Positions 25,201 through 34,940 of a DNA stretch of 64,000 nucleotides are shown in pieces. The stretch is from contig CM063106.1 of the NCBI GenBank assembly GCA_031841125.1, forward strand, positions 10,664,001-10,728,000, in the 5' to 3' direction. This DNA is from Acanthococcus lagerstroemiae. Its lineage: Eukaryota > Arthropoda > Insecta > Hemiptera > Eriococcidae. The notes beneath the pieces are model-generated. The model saw only the letters and a list, made by a program, of their open reading frames with translations. It was not told the DNA's origin and ran no database searches. The position numbers and the translations under genes are program-made. The first letter of the stretch is position 1; each line of letters starts with the position of its first letter.

Positions 25201-28177
25201 AGAAAACACTAGTACGGTCCATAGGTTCATTTATAATCCATATAGAATGGCCATCGTAAACCACATTTCAAATTTTCGTGTTTAAAATGACGGTAACCCT
25301 AAGCAGTGTAAAATAACCATTTATAAATCGCGAAAAAAGAGCACAAGGTGTGGGGAAAAGAACTAGGACAGAAAATATTTTGAAATCATTCAGTTATGTA
25401 ATATTAGACCGTTCGGAGTACAATTTGGAGAAGGGAAAGTAGCATTGAAAACATCTGTGTATCTTATGATTTTACTCGTGTGACGAAGATCTAGGTTGAG
25501 TGTGCGCTTGTGTGCATAGCTATTAAGCTCTTTCACTTTCGTTGTATGGCTTTACACGTACGCTTGCTTATTAATCCTTCAGAATAAGCTAAATTATGAG
25601 GAAGTATTAACGTCTTATGGTTGAGTAATATTGAATGAAGTTGGAATTTGCTGAAGAAGTGTAGAACGGCGAAAAAAGGGAATTGTGGTGATTACATTTT
25701 AATGATAATCAGTTATTGAAAATCAGCTTTCAAGGTCTCACCCCTATAAAATGAATGTAGTTGAAAAGAACGCAATTTTCTCGTTTCAAATGTGGATAAT
25801 TCTGAAGTACTACAGTTAGAAGGTTAAATTTTTTTTACAATAGACAGCGGCATTATTCTACATTATATTGTCAATGCAGTTACTTATTTCAAATTGGCAT
25901 AATCCAATTTTCATTTGAAAAAGAAGCTTTCTATGTATTTTCTGGCAACCATTTATGTTTTTCAACATTTTCTTGATGAAATTAACGAAAAACGTTTGTG
26001 TAAGTTCAAACTCCTTTTCCTCACCAAAAAAAGAAATTAAAAAAAAAATTTGCCCCGCTCAGTAGGTCAACTAGTGTAATTCACTTTATTATTTATTTTT
26101 TCACCGAACCAAATGTAAAATTGGAATTTTCTGATCACTGGTTGCTAATATTGAATCACGTTTTATAAATTTGATCCCACGTGGATGCCCAAAATTTAAA
26201 TTTGGTTACAAGAAATTCAATAAAAGTATTGATTGTCACATTGACAATGTTTCTGTCAAATTGACCATCTTTTTTTGTCAGATTGACGATGTTTATTAAA
26301 TTGAAAGTATTTCTTTGGCAAATTTTGTGTTGCAATTTTTGCTAAATTAGCAGTTTTTAACAAACCTGTATGTTTTTGGTCAAATTGGCAGTTTTATTAA
26401 ATTGACAATAATAATGACTAAATCGACCACTTTTTTTTCTTCTTCAAATTAGCTACTTCTTGTCAAACTTGTAATTTTTTATTAAATTCGGACCGGACAA
26501 ACAACAACGTTGCAATGCTATTTTAATGTGAAAAAGAAAATAACTCGGATTTCGATAGAAATGAGCTCATCTGAATGGAAATTTTATTTTCTACAACGCA
26601 TGTTCTTTTCAATTTTCTGTTAACCGCATTCATTTCCGAGATATTTTGAAAAAACATTAAAATTGCCATAAACTGCTGCGCTGAACTCCCCCTTTTCAAC
26701 CCCGTTTCCTTATCAGTTCTTCTTCAATGATGCTAGCGAACCTACAAATTGCCCGGTTCTCGTAGATCGTAGACCGGTAGACCTTTTTCTGGGGACGTCA
26801 AGGCAAGATTTCTAATATTACCGCGCACCAGATTTTTTTGTTTACATTTGGACGCCGTTAAGCGTAAGGAAACCAACCAACATCTGTAGACAAAATGAGT
26901 TATTAGTATCGTTAAAAAGAGCGTAAAAAGTAGAATTTTTCAAAATTGGGACCCCGATTCAAAAATGTGTACTCACGTTGAAAAAAGCTCATCAGTAAGC
27001 GCAATGCCATATATGTAGTTTCTACATGCCTCTTGAACTTCGAATCACCTGTTTTCAAAAAGCGGATTTTGCCAATTGGTTCCCTTTTGCTGAACAGCGT
27101 CCAACTTGTTGTTTAATTGATGTTTTCATTTTGAAATTTTCGGAATTTTCTCGTGTGGAGCAAAACACTTAGAATTCCGTGTGGAGCACGTGCACCAGTG
27201 CATATATTAAGTTGCCGCCCCTGTTACAGTACACTGGTAAAAGTGGCTGTTGCTCGATCCTGATACAAATATCTGTCGAACGAAAAACCAGATCAACATG
27301 CGATCTTCAAGAATCGAATGTAGGGAATCCATAGAATCTGTTCCACGAATGTTTTCAAAAAGGCAATAATATCTGTGAAACGGGGCTCAGACGAAAATCG
27401 TTATTCAATTTATAAATCTTGACAAGTTTTCTCTGTGGAATTTTTCATATTGCCAGTTCGTTGATCATGTTTACATTGTATTTAAGAGCTTGATGGTGGA
27501 TTTACATTTGTGTCGGCGACATGTCGCGGGCGCACTTTTAGCATTTAAAAGTCTGCCTGCGACTTGTCGCCGACTCGAATGTAAATCCATCATGACTTGA
27601 TGAAAGAAATTTATGTATTTGTAGGAAGGTGGATATGGTCTGCTCCGTATAAATTTGGACTAGATAGGACCAAATGCAATCATCAGTAATCTATTAATAT
27701 CAGGCTTTATAAGATTCAAATTGATACTAGGATACTTAATTGTTGATGTTTGTTCACTTCGTCTGCATTTTAAACATTCGTTTTCAAATTGACGTGTGGA
27801 CTGTAATGGTCTTGTAAGTTGTAACCCTCATTTGAACTGTCTACAAAGAGATATCTAAAATAGATATAGGTACATCTAAGTAGTTTTTTTTTCTCTTATC
27901 ATCATGGCTATACCTAACACTTTTACGTACCGCCTGTACTCTCAAACAGGTTGCTTGAGTATTCATCTTGAAATCCTTTAATTTTAGGATTTTATTCTGT
28001 TACAGAGTCACAAAATATAAGGAATTCAATCGTATGCACATTCCTAATTTAGCTATCGTGTTTGGACCCACGTTAATGTGGCCGGAACAAGAGTCGAATA
28101 ACATGGCCCTCGATTTGATGCAACAGAACTTGGTGATCGAATGTTTATTACTCGAATACGATAATATATTCAGGTGA
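4154..28177 (+). CDS. Rho GTPase-activating protein, ARHGAP12/15/27-like (3' eight exons)
   Basis: Joined exons are 4154-4297, 4379-4579, 10445-10562, 15488-15625, 22315-22490, 22577-22715, 24995-25100 and 28006-28177. They give 397 in-frame codons before the stop. Residues about 5-115 form a PH domain (motif GKRLRKNWSTSHVVL). Residues about 116-200 are a charged linker. Residues about 205-395 are a RhoGAP domain with the arginine finger R245 in DGLYRASGN, plus KLFFRELKEPLIP and NLAIVFGPTLM. Proteins of this family speed GTP hydrolysis on Rac/Rho-type GTPases, and the PH domain binds membrane phosphoinositides. The order PH-RhoGAP matches ARHGAP12/15/27. SH3 or WW domains found N-terminally in some members would lie upstream; none was found in 1-4153. 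Catalytic residues look intact. The exact GTPase target is inferred only. Confidence 0.92.
4379..4579 (+). CDS. RhoGAP gene exon: second half of PH domain
   Basis: The acceptor is TTCTGTTTCAG and the donor is TTG|GTATGT. The 67 codons, phase 0, contain RPEMSVDLNGALI and the typical PH C-terminal helix with tryptophan (DLWLLAIQNAIKNL). The intervening VSSRKNVYIISTV strand pattern fits ARHGAP15/12 PH domains. Confidence 0.92.
5025..5184. mobile_element. GTTACC-type MITE, copy 1
   Basis: The ends are CCCGATGCACAA and TTGCGCATCGGG, an inverted repeat. The interior is packed with GTTACC/GGTAAC motifs that themselves form inverted pairs. The same element occurs at 42917-43177, 43755-43995 and 46327-46659. 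It has no coding capacity. Confidence 0.8.
5945..6065 (+). repeat. Direct repeat unit, copy 1 (partner at 9520-9620)
   Basis: The segment from GTCACTTATGCGATACTCGA to CTCCACCAAACA matches 9520-9620 in the same orientation (GTCACTGATGCGATACTTAA to CTCCACCAAACA) with substitutions and a short indel. The two copies flank the 6113-8013 fold-back and roughly 1.5 kb of extra sequence. Confidence 0.7.
6364..7286. mobile_element. hAT-like element inserted in a fold-back arm, 8-bp TSD
   Basis: The ends are CAGGGCCGTACC and GGTACGGCCCTG, a perfect 12-bp inverted repeat. The flanks are the perfect 8-bp duplication caacatga (6356-6363 and 7287-7294). The right arm of the surrounding inverted repeat, at about 7787-7800, supplies the uninterrupted site. 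Inside, 6592-6603 (TTACGGCTCTGT) and 7094-7106 (AGGGCCGTATCCA) look like a second pair of ends, so this may be two short MITEs around a 490-bp spacer. Confidence 0.88.
7036..7091 (+). repeat. Microsatellite (ATT)n followed by (GTT)n
   Basis: About ten ATT/GATTAT units lead into six or so TTG units. It sits within the hAT-like element at 6364-7286. Confidence 0.9.
9520..9620 (+). repeat. Direct repeat unit, copy 2
   Basis: Diverged same-orientation copy of 5945-6065, running from GTCACTGATGCGATAC to CTCCACCAAACAG. No inverted ends or duplication were found, so its class is unknown. Confidence 0.65.
10445..10562 (+). CDS. RhoGAP gene exon: linker
   Basis: The acceptor is TGTATGTTACAG and the donor is AAAG|GTAAGC. 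It encodes 39 codons plus one base, phase 0 in and phase 1 out. The sequence is polar (TRGSTTPEEPMPETESKKFY) with basic ends and no recognisable fold. It is proline/acidic, as expected of the PH-GAP linker in this family. It is supported by splice sites and frame. Confidence 0.8.
11220..12660 (+). repeat. Degenerate AGTCTTGAA minisatellite, split by a GC-richer block
   Basis: Variants of AGTCTTGAA/AGTCTTAAT recur every 15-30 bp in about 11220-11730 and again in 12470-12660. The block between (about 11750-12460) has a different, GC-richer composition and ends in an A-run (12453-12464), suggesting an inserted retroelement. The same motif returns at about 17740-18060 in the next intron. Confidence 0.55.
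13000..13850 (+). repeat. Tandem array, about 170-bp unit, about five copies
   Basis: The block CTGGAAGAATCNGAATCTCT followed by GGTTTCAAATTC recurs at about 13111, 13272, 13460, 13635 and 13789. Spacings are 161, 188, 175 and 154 bp. Each unit also carries TTTTACAGCAGATT-like and TTGAAATGCTCTTTT blocks. Units differ mainly in the length of T-rich tracts. Confidence 0.85.
13341..13378 (+). repeat. (TTTTA)n microsatellite
   Basis: About seven TTTTA units in a T-rich tract, inside the third unit of the 170-bp array. Confidence 0.95.
15488..15625 (+). CDS. RhoGAP gene exon: region just before the GAP domain
   Basis: The acceptor is TATTGTTTAG and the donor is GGAAAG|GTAATT. Phase 1 in and phase 1 out, 46 codons. 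KIKARLKKFFNRRPTMELLV followed by GIWK is the conserved lead-in to the GAP domain in ARHGAP12/15/27-type proteins. The KFFxRRPTxExLxxKGI motif is what ties this gene to that group. Confidence 0.93.
16451..17077. mobile_element. Non-autonomous element with about 40-bp inverted termini
   Basis: The left end GAGGACCTGACTTCCAAAAC continues into GCGCTTAGTCCAAAAAA. The right end is its reverse complement with few changes (TTTTTTGGACTAAACGC, then GTCAGGTCCTC). The flanks share attt (16447-16450 and 17078-17081), a possible 4-bp duplication. Reading frames inside are short and overlap on both strands, so I do not call a gene. The superfamily is unassigned. Confidence 0.8.
17740..18060 (+). repeat. Degenerate AGTCTTGAA repeats, second site
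   Basis: Recurring units such as AGTCTTGAA, AGTCCTGA and AATCTTCAAA resemble those at 11220-12660. Poorly conserved. Confidence 0.45.
19490..21038 (+). pseudogene. DDE transposase remnant (DDE_Tnp4-like)
   Basis: The best-preserved part, about 19499-19827, reads SGFSAYSQSFLIRQPTAPIA, then ICTIDGFVVDLPGPF and TQNDAQIM, typical of DDE_Tnp4-type transposases. After a frame break, 19841-19910 reads LDRGFR and then, in frame pieces, EQYLENLGCGVLIPALKG. The MITE at 19979-20360 interrupts the next conserved block (RWPVEAVHEVI). Downstream pieces read VRLFAKIACNLNNEFDKHL (20421-20478) and FEIRFRHINRKTYKSYIKY (about 20766-20822). A cysteine/histidine-rich tail in broken frames and an acidic end (NEDSDDD) follow. 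Multiple frameshifts and stops mean no active enzyme. Confidence 0.85.
19979..20360. mobile_element. Nested hAT-like MITE, CAAGG family copy 1, 8-bp TSD
   Basis: The ends are CAAGGACATACCAA and TTTGGTACTTCCTTG, an inverted repeat. The flanks are the perfect 8-bp duplication agtaattg (19971-19978 and 20361-20368). The interior is G-rich at the left, C-rich at the right, with repeated GTTGGGAAAA and TTTGATACTTGGGAATT blocks. It splits the transposase remnant. Related copies lie at 35180-35569 and 45204-45413. Confidence 0.9.
22315..22490 (+). CDS. RhoGAP gene exon: GAP domain with arginine finger
   Basis: The acceptor is TTCTAATTTCAG. It enters in phase 1 and leaves in phase 0, 59 codons. It contains FGCYLDQ, VPLFVQRCINCIE and the catalytic DGLYRASGN, where the arginine is the finger inserted into the GTPase active site. 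The donor GCAG|GTTGGC is weak, but the next exon joins in frame with the expected sequence (KIRLQ then VDQ). Confidence 0.95.
22577..22715 (+). CDS. RhoGAP gene exon: GAP domain middle
   Basis: The acceptor is CCGGAACAG and the donor is CTAGCC|GTAAGT. Phase 0 in and phase 1 out, 46 codons. It contains VHVLTGALKLFFRELKEPLI, the most conserved helix of RhoGAP domains, whose lysine and arginine stabilise the fold and contact the GTPase. The preceding intron is only 86 bp. Confidence 0.95.
23459..24241. mobile_element. Putative DNA element with GGGCCCC inverted ends
   Basis: TGTCAAAAGGGCCCCT (23472-23487) is perfectly inverted at 24213-24228. The match extends outward through GAGGAGTTAT/ATAACTCCTC with one mismatch, giving about 27-bp termini. 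A third AAAAGGGCCCCTGTC lies at about 24004. There is no coding sequence. The right end abuts the next MITE at 24243. Confidence 0.65.
24243..24490 (+). mobile_element. TGGACGC MITE, copy A
   Basis: It starts TGGACGCTGTTGAGCA and ends GCTTAAAGCGTCCA. Inner landmarks shared by all copies are GAGAACACGTGATTCGAAG, a TACACATTTTTG block, AAAATTCTACTTTT and ACTCATTTTGT. No coding sequence. Other copies are at 26849-27103, 47900-49118, 61539-61777 and 63349-63602. Confidence 0.88.
24995..25100 (+). CDS. RhoGAP gene exon: GAP domain
   Basis: The acceptor is TTTGTTCCAG and the donor is TTAAA|GTAAGT. Phase 1 in and phase 2 out. It encodes KEKISQFREITKALPTANYD and TLKFLLQHLL, the helix-loop-helix preceding the conserved NRMHIPNLAIVFGP block. 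The Leu-Pro-x-x-Asn-x-x-Thr-Leu pattern is diagnostic for RhoGAP domains. Confidence 0.95.
26220..26490 (+). repeat. Degenerate short tandem repeat (TCAAATTGACAATG type)
   Basis: About ten imperfect units built on (T/A)TCAAATTGAC(A/C)AT with TTTTT spacers, 20-35 bp each. Confidence 0.7.
26849..27103 (-). mobile_element. TGGACGC MITE, copy B
   Basis: Reverse orientation relative to copy A: it begins TGGACGCCGTTAAGCG and ends TTGCTGAACAGCGTCCA. GGAAACCAACCAAC and TTGGTTCCCTTTT form the second part of the inverted termini. It sits in the last intron of the RhoGAP gene. Confidence 0.9.
27491..27594. mobile_element. Small hairpin MITE
   Basis: GATGGTGGATTTACATT with GTCGGCGACATGTCGC on the left pairs with GCGACTTGTCGCCGAC and AATGTAAATCCATCAT on the right. 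Arms are about 45 bp and the loop about 20 bp. There is no coding sequence and no target duplication was established. Confidence 0.8.
28006..28177 (+). CDS. RhoGAP gene terminal exon
   Basis: The acceptor is TTCTGTTACAG, phase 2 in. It encodes NRMHIPNLAIVFGPTLMWPE and MALDLMQQNLVIECLLLEYD, then NIFR and a TGA stop (28175-28177). This completes the GAP domain; the protein stops right after it, as in ARHGAP15/12. The AGGTGA at the stop could also act as a splice donor, but the domain is already complete. Confidence 0.94.
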
Positions 28178-28500
28178 AGATATCGGAATTATTGGCGACG
28201 TTACCATTTTTCTTTTAGCGTATTTTTATTTGATTTTTGTCTTCACATAACCAGTGTTTTACTTTTCGTCTCATAATTTAAGTTGAAAATCAGCTAATGC
28301 ATTATGTGAACCTGCCCGCGATGATTGGAGTCAGTACAAAATTAGTGTTCCCAAATTTTTACTCAAGATACGTTGATGAATTATGCAGAGTGAGCCTGTT
28401 CTCAACTCGGTTTGTACATTATTTGCGGTTTATTGAAACGCGAGGAGAATTGGACCCTTTTAAGCAAAACCCAACCAAGCGACATTTGTGTACTTTCTAG

Positions 28501-29269
28501 CAGGGTTGCCAATCGGCCTTTCTTTGGATATTTTTAATCGATTTTGAAGGGGGAAAATCCGATTAAAAAAAAAATTAGCTGATTTATAAAATGCAACCTA
28601 AAATCGGCTAGTTTGAGAAAATTTAGCCGATCGGTGATTTTTCTGTAAGATTTGCATGTAAAAGAGTAAATCAGTGACATGTCACAAGAAAAGGGCTTTA
28701 CTGTCCACGTTCCGCTAAGGCCCTTTTCTTGTGACCCGTCACATTCAGTAGAAAACAAATGTTAAAGCCTGAAAGGGTGATCATGGATAATTTTAAATAG
28801 AAATACGGCTATCTTTAGGAAGGCAAAAAACGCCCCAAAATTATGTTGACTGTAATTCTATTGTTTAGTACCATACAATAAAATGTAGGACGAGATTTTC
28901 TTTTCAAATCAATTTCTAATGGATTTAAAGACGTTCAAAGTTTGCTGTAACCTTACGGAAAATTGCACATGGATCACCTTTTCAGTACGCCGGGCTATCA
29001 ACTTTGGGAACTCCAGTTTTAGTGCCTATGAAACCTTAATATATTTCTGGGTGGCTCTTGTGATGATAACGAGTGTAATGAAACCTACACACAATACATA
29101 CAGAAATAATTATGCCGCATAAAACTGAACAAGATTCTCGCATATTATACGTATGCTACTCTCTTTTTTTTTCGTTTCATATTTTCTAAACACCATTTTC
29201 ACAATATTTTTCTTTTAGCCGATTTTTTCATTGAAACTAGCTGGGGAAAATCCAGAAATGGCAACCCTC
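28501..29269. mobile_element. DNA element with CAGGGTTGCCA ends
   Basis: It begins CAGGGTTGCCAATCGGC and ends AAATGGCAACCCTC, with further inverted similarity inside (GGGGAAAATCC on both sides, and TCGGCTA/TAGCCGA). Flanks ctttctag and ctattcgg share 5 of 8 bases, consistent with a decayed 8-bp duplication. Inside is a hairpin (about 28681-28735) built on GTCACAAGAAAAGGGC and its complement. Confidence 0.75.
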
Positions 29270-29297
29270 CTATTCGGTGGTATACATAACTGCATAC

Positions 29298-29673
29298 CAG
29301 TGTTGGAAGAAAGCAAAAATCATCGTTCCCGTTTGTTCTTCTCTAACTACATGGTTCTCATTCATGTTCTTTGTTCTCTTACCTTGAAATTACCAACGTT
29401 TTCGTTCTCGTTTCCATATTGTTCCCATTAACATCCGAGTACTGCAGGTTGATTTTTTCATTAAAATTTTTTATAATCGATGGTTTTAAGCTTTCAGAAT
29501 TTTACTTTTGCGCCAGCTGCAAAGGTGTTGGAAGAACACAAAAATCATATCGTTCCCGTTCTCGTTCGTTCTTCTCTAAGTGCCTGGTTTTCGTTCATGC
29601 TCCTGTTCTCCTTACCCTATAATTACCAGCGTTCCCGTTCTCGTTCTCGTTTTCGTTCGTTCTTCCAACACTG
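29298..29673. mobile_element. hAT-like MITE, 8-bp TSD
   Basis: The ends are CAGTGTTGGAAGAA and TTCTTCCAACACTG, a perfect 14-bp inverted repeat. The flanks are the perfect 8-bp duplication ctgcatac (29290-29297 and 29674-29681). The interior has two diverged direct copies of a roughly 130-bp block rich in CGTTCCCGTTCTCGTT motifs. This is a textbook non-autonomous hAT structure. Confidence 0.93.
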
Positions 29674-30621
29674 CTGCATACATTCAAAAAGGTCGTTTGG
29701 TTGACTTTTGCGTATTAGGTTCCAATTTTAAATCTATAAAGTCAAATACACTGAAGACTGAACTACCAATGCTGGAAACTCGGATGTTATGAAAATCCTG
29801 GTGGCAGGGTTTGGTACTATCTGTGTATCTCATTCATTGTGTGTGTTTTCGCTCTATTTAGTGTTAGTGAGCACAGTGCTGAACATTATCATAGTAACAA
29901 ACTCTGCCGCTAGAATGCTAGATGCTGAGTCCAAACGTGCTATGTATATGTATTTTAAATCGAGTTTCCGGTATTGGTAATCCGGTATATTTAATATTAT
30001 AGTAAACCAGTTTCATAGATTTAAATCGCGGAAATATTTTCCCGATTATGAATAGTAGGTTTTCATTCATCAGTGCTGAACTATATTAATGATGAAAAAC
30101 GAAAATAGTTTTTCCTTTCTTTTCTAATTTATTTCGTTTTAGTTGTTTATGGTTACCGAAAGTAGCAAGAGCACCGTTACTGCATTTTATAAACAAAAGG
30201 AAGTGTCCGCAGTTTTTGTATTCATTGTAGTTCAAATACTTTGAATTGTAGTATTTTAAATTTTAATCGTTATGTACTCTTTCCTTCTTTTTTTTTTTTT
30301 AAATGTTGTACTTCGTTATTCGGAGCTTAGTTACAGCTCTGTTATTTAGAAATTCGTCATCATTTCGGGTTTCGTGTTCTTATACCAGAGAGTATTAAGC
30401 GCAATCATTATCTTGTCGCGATATTTCCTTTATGTCCCACCGAAGCGTGACATGATTTTAGTTTTCCTGTATTCGTTCTTTTGTTCTCTTCATCTTCATT
30501 TTATCGTTAAAGCTGTTACTGAAATATCGGGAGCACAATTCGAGAACATCAGAATGAATAGCCCATTAGTTGAACAATCCATTTCAGTTACCCAACTGAG
30601 GGAAACATCGGTCGCATTTAC

Positions 30622-30730
30622 GATATGACACAATTGTGACCAAGAGAGTTTTCAGCCAATCGGAAAAGTAAATAGCTTTTTGAGTGACTGAAAACTCCGT
30701 GTTACATTTTTGACCACAGTTCGATCATAT
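30622..30730. repeat. Fold-back MITE-like sequence
   Basis: GATATGACACAATTGTGACC and AGAGTTTTCAG on the left pair imperfectly with CTGAAAACTC and TTTTTGACCACAGTTCGATC then ATATC on the right, with about a 40-bp loop. Confidence 0.6.
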
Positions 30731-31190
30731 CTTAAGTTAGACCTATATTTTCGTCAATCGGGTGTCCCTTGGCCCGCAACTGTTGGGGTGCAAATTGGGA
30801 GTATTTTTCCCGTAACAATTCTGGCAGAAGAAAAAATCCATGTAATTTCCTCTATTTTCTAGTAAATTTATTATTATCCCCTCCCTTTGCTGAATTTACT
30901 CCTCCAAAAAACTTCTTTACTTCTTTTGACACAATAGTTGTTCCTGATCAAATAGTACTCCTGCGATATTTTATTCTTTTTTTAGCCATATCTTTTTTGC
31001 ACCAATACAACTAAGTTGCCCGACATATTAATGACTAATTTAACAATTTTTTTGTTTTAATAATTGAATAATTGCAAAAACCTAATGTCCTTTTGTAACA
31101 TTGATTCTTCTATGTTACCCTTTTTCAGTGTATTTTTTTCTTCCAAGTTTCAAATTTAAGGCGTGATGGCGGAAATGTTACGAATTTCCG

Positions 31191-31384
31191 TAGTAGTACT
31201 ACTAAAGCACCTTGAAGCACCCGAGTACTGACATCCGCTATTTTGAGTCGCTTGGTGCCTGATGATTCACAGTTCACTTTGTGGAACGTTCCGCGTATCG
31301 AATTCTGAATCGTAGGGCACCAAGCGACTGAAAATGGCGGACGTTGTCAGTACTCGGGTGTTTCAAGGTGCTCAAGTACTACTT
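31191..31384. mobile_element. Fold-back MITE with about 70-bp arms
   Basis: The left arm includes TAGTACTACTAAAGCACCTT, CCCGAGTACTGAC and GTCGCTTGGTGCC. The right arm has the reverse complements GGCACCAAGCGAC, GTCAGTACTCGGG and AAGGTGCTCAAGTACTACT. No coding content. Confidence 0.82.
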
Positions 31385-32739
31385 ACGTTTTGCGTTATTT
31401 AGGTCTTTATTCTCGTTATTTTAATCAACATTGTTAATGTATCAAAAATTGTAAGGTATTCACTCCACTTCCATGAAACTCGTGGCATAACCAACTAGTA
31501 ACATTTTTTATGTTCTATTTTCCACTTTCTGGTGTTGTTTCTATTTTCTATCAATACTCTACCTATTCGCCACTGTACGTTTCAAACATTTCAGACCTTC
31601 GTTTAATAATACAACAGCAACAGCTTACGTAGGTTTATGTAACATTATTTTAAAGTACAGAAGCTCATCATAATTTCATTCCTTCATCTTTGATAATGAG
31701 AAAGAGAAGAAAAGAACGAGTTACTTCATTCCTTGTAACTATCGTATGTATTAATGATTCTCGATTTGAATCAGTTATTCAGTATTCGTGTCCAACTATC
31801 ATGTACAGTTTTTTCTCTTCTTTTTATCATTTACCCAGTCATTCCTTATTTGTAATGCGTATTTGTTATCCATTTGGTAGTGTAGTTGTAAATCGTATTC
31901 AGAAAATGTCATTACTGATGTGGAGTCGAAGAAAAGGAATTTGTTGTCCGGGGGGGAAAAATAAGATCAGGTAGAAGACTTGGAAATGATCGTTGTCTTC
32001 ACTCTTGAAAACCAGAAAAAAGAGAAACCATTGAAGCTAAGAAATTACCAGTGTCAGCGGATATGCAAGGTATTTCTGAGAGTGACAAAGTGCACCGAAT
32101 CTGAATTAACCAGTTTACGTATCATCATTACTACCGTAACAGATTCTCGAGGGATTTATACCCATAAATACCAAATCTAATTGAAGGTGGGTTATTATGT
32201 GTTCTGTCCTTACCTGTCCGAACGGGTAATCCTGAGATTATTGTGGAGCTTGATCGCTTCGATGGTAACGAATCCAATGAGCTTATAAGTATTTCCCTAT
32301 AATGAAAAATGTGATAAATTATATGTCATTGTGATGTTTTTATTCTTATTTTTTATAAATCTACAGACAATATCCGCTGATTGTACCCTCTCATTCGACT
32401 ATGTATTTATTTAAGGTTGAGCTTTTCATTTAGCGTTTTTCTTAGATAATAATTTATTTTATGATTTTGTATTGTGTACATACCATTTTGTGTGTGTAAG
32501 AGAGAGAAATATCTCATAAAGTAAAATGTGCTATTTATGGAAAATATAAATATTTTATCTTATTATTTCAATTTTATAAAACGTGTTCGTTCGCCAAATC
32601 TGTGATAAAAATTAGTTCATGAGCCCTTTTCAGGTTGGTTCCTGCAAAAAGGGTTTTTGCTGTTACTTGAATTGAAATAAACATGCACTACACAGCACGT
32701 AGTTCAATGAAAACAGAGGGCTCGAGGTCTTCTTGACAA

Positions 32740-33960
32740 AATTAGAGCCTTCCACGCGTTGAATATGCCACACATCATGCACCAATTGACGTTTTCAGAA
32801 TTTCCATTTTTCTGGGGTAAACCGACAATTCGCGAATAATTCTCGACTGGAGCCAGCTAGAGCAGCGCGGTTTAAAATTCTGGAAAGAGGAGAAAATTTC
32901 AAATAAGTCCAGCTCGTCCATTTTCCTCCAGCGTTCTCCAGTCGAAAGTTTTTCGCGTTTGTTCAGTTCCCCCCAGGAAATTGAGAATATTTAAACGCAC
33001 ATTGATGCGAATCGAATTGCATATTCAACGAGTTCAAGGCGTTACCACGTTTCTAAAAATTCGCCATACTTTGGACGAAATTGAAAAATTGTTCTAGTAG
33101 CGCCTGCCACGCGTTGAATATGCCACACATCATGCACCAATTGACGTTTTCAGAACTTCTATTTTTCTGGGGTAAACCGACAATTCGCGAATAATTCTCG
33201 ACTGGAGCCAGCTAGAGCAGCGCGGTTTAAAATTCTGGAAAGAGGAGAAAATTTTGAATAGGCCTTGCCCTTCCATTTTCCTCCAGGCATTGCCAGTCGA
33301 ACGTTTTTCCCGTTTGTTCAGTTCCCCCCAGGAAATTGAGAATCTCGAAAACGCACATTGGCGTGAATCGTATTGCATATTCAACGAGTTTGAGGCGTTA
33401 CCACGTTTTCGAAAATTCGGGACACTGTAGACGAAGATGAAAAATTATTCTGGGTACGCCTTCGTAGCGTTGAATATGCCACACATCACGCACCGAATGA
33501 AGTTTTCAAAATTTTTATTTTTCTGGGGTAAGCCGACAATTCGCTGATAATACTCGGCTGGAGAGTGGAGACAGCTAGGGCAGCGCGGTTTAAAATTCTG
33601 GAAAGAGGAGAAAATTTGGATTAAGACTTGCCCTTCCATTTTCCTCCTATCATTTCAAGTCAAAAGTTTTTCGCGTTTGTTCAGTTGCCCCCAGGAAATT
33701 GAGAATCTCGAATAGGCGCGAATCGTGTTGCATATTTGACGGTTCTGAGGCGTTATCACGTTTTTAAAAAATTCGTTAAACTTTGGACGAAAATGAAAAA
33801 TTATTCTAGTAGCGCCTTCCACGCGTTGAATATACTACACATCACGCACCAATTGACGTTTTCGAAATTTCTATTTTTCTGGTGTAACGCGACAATGCAC
33901 GGATAATTTTGGAATTGTGACAGGTCGAGCAGTGTGGTTTGAAATTCTGGATAGAGAAAA
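32740..33960 (+). repeat. 356-bp tandem array (satellite-like), three full units plus a part
   Basis: The landmark GCGTTGAATATGCCACACAT recurs at about 32756, 33111, 33467 and 33823, spaced 355, 356 and 356 bp. Other conserved blocks are TTTCTGGGGTAAACCGACAA, AGCGCGGTTTAAAATTCTGG and GTTCAGTTCCCCCCAGGAAA. Units differ by scattered substitutions. Two short minus-strand reading frames repeat with the unit and are not treated as genes. Confidence 0.93.
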
Positions 33961-34940
33961 TTCACACTCCACTGCGTATCTAAGCAAGCTCATACGTTAT
34001 CAACCGCTGCGAAAATTTCAGATATACATATGTTAAAGTTGATGTATAAAATTCATTCTTTAACTAAATTTTGATTCTTTTTTCATATGTGTTTTAACAT
34101 TGGAGAGTAGCGGTGCTTCAGTTATGTAGTGTTGTGTGAATAACTACCTCTTCCTTTCCCCACATGCCGCTGTATTCGCAACTGTCTTCGGCATTCTTTG
34201 GAACTGACTATACTTTTCGACTTGCATCGAGTTCCGATTTTTTTTCCCCTGTGTTTCTATAATAATTTCCCTCGAAACTCGAAAGAATGGAAAATAGGAA
34301 ACTAAACAGGTTCCCAACTCTGTCGCTAGGTTAGCTAGGTGTCAACCACTTTTCGATTCGAGTTCCAAACTTCCAAACACTCGTTTCCTCTATTTCCGTT
34401 AATAAAAGTCCACCGCTGAGGTGCCATTGCGGCCTGCGAACGGATTTTAAGCGATCTGCGGGAAAATTGTTAGGTAAGCATTTTGAAAATGTATTCCTAG
34501 TTTAGAAATTTCTACATCAGCTGCAGGTAAAATACTCGTCTGGTTGTCTACTTTTCGCCCTCTCTGTTTTCTAACCCCCTTTACCTAGCGTCAAATCCAA
34601 ATCAGCTGTTGACAGGCAGCGGGTTTTTTTCAGCCAGCAACATTCCATACCCTCCACCCCCTCCCCCCCCCCCCGGAATATTGCTAGCCTGCTGGGCTTT
34701 CTACAGTTTTTAATATGGCCCTTGGGCAAAAAAAGTTGGAGAATGAATTAAGAATTTTGTATTGTTTTACATCTGCTGTGCAAAATTGAGAAATGTGGTG
34801 GGGAAACTATGATTAGAAGTGCTAGAAGATTTGAGTTCACTTTACTTATTCAATATTAATTTTTATCATCAGTACCCGAAAGTTAATGAGCTCTTGATGT
34901 CCAGTGAATTGAGAATGTTGTATGCAAAGTGTTAAAAGAT

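Larger units (their letters stand above)
25101..28005 (+). other. RhoGAP intron (2.9 kb)
   Basis: It contains a degenerate tandem repeat (26220-26490), TGGACGC MITE copy B (26849-27103) and a hairpin MITE (27491-27594). The rest is AT-rich with no recognised exon. Confidence 0.7.

Noticed and set aside
33130..33639. Two similar minus-strand frames (84 and 64 codons)
   Set aside because: They repeat with the 356-bp tandem unit and reflect that unit rather than conserved protein.
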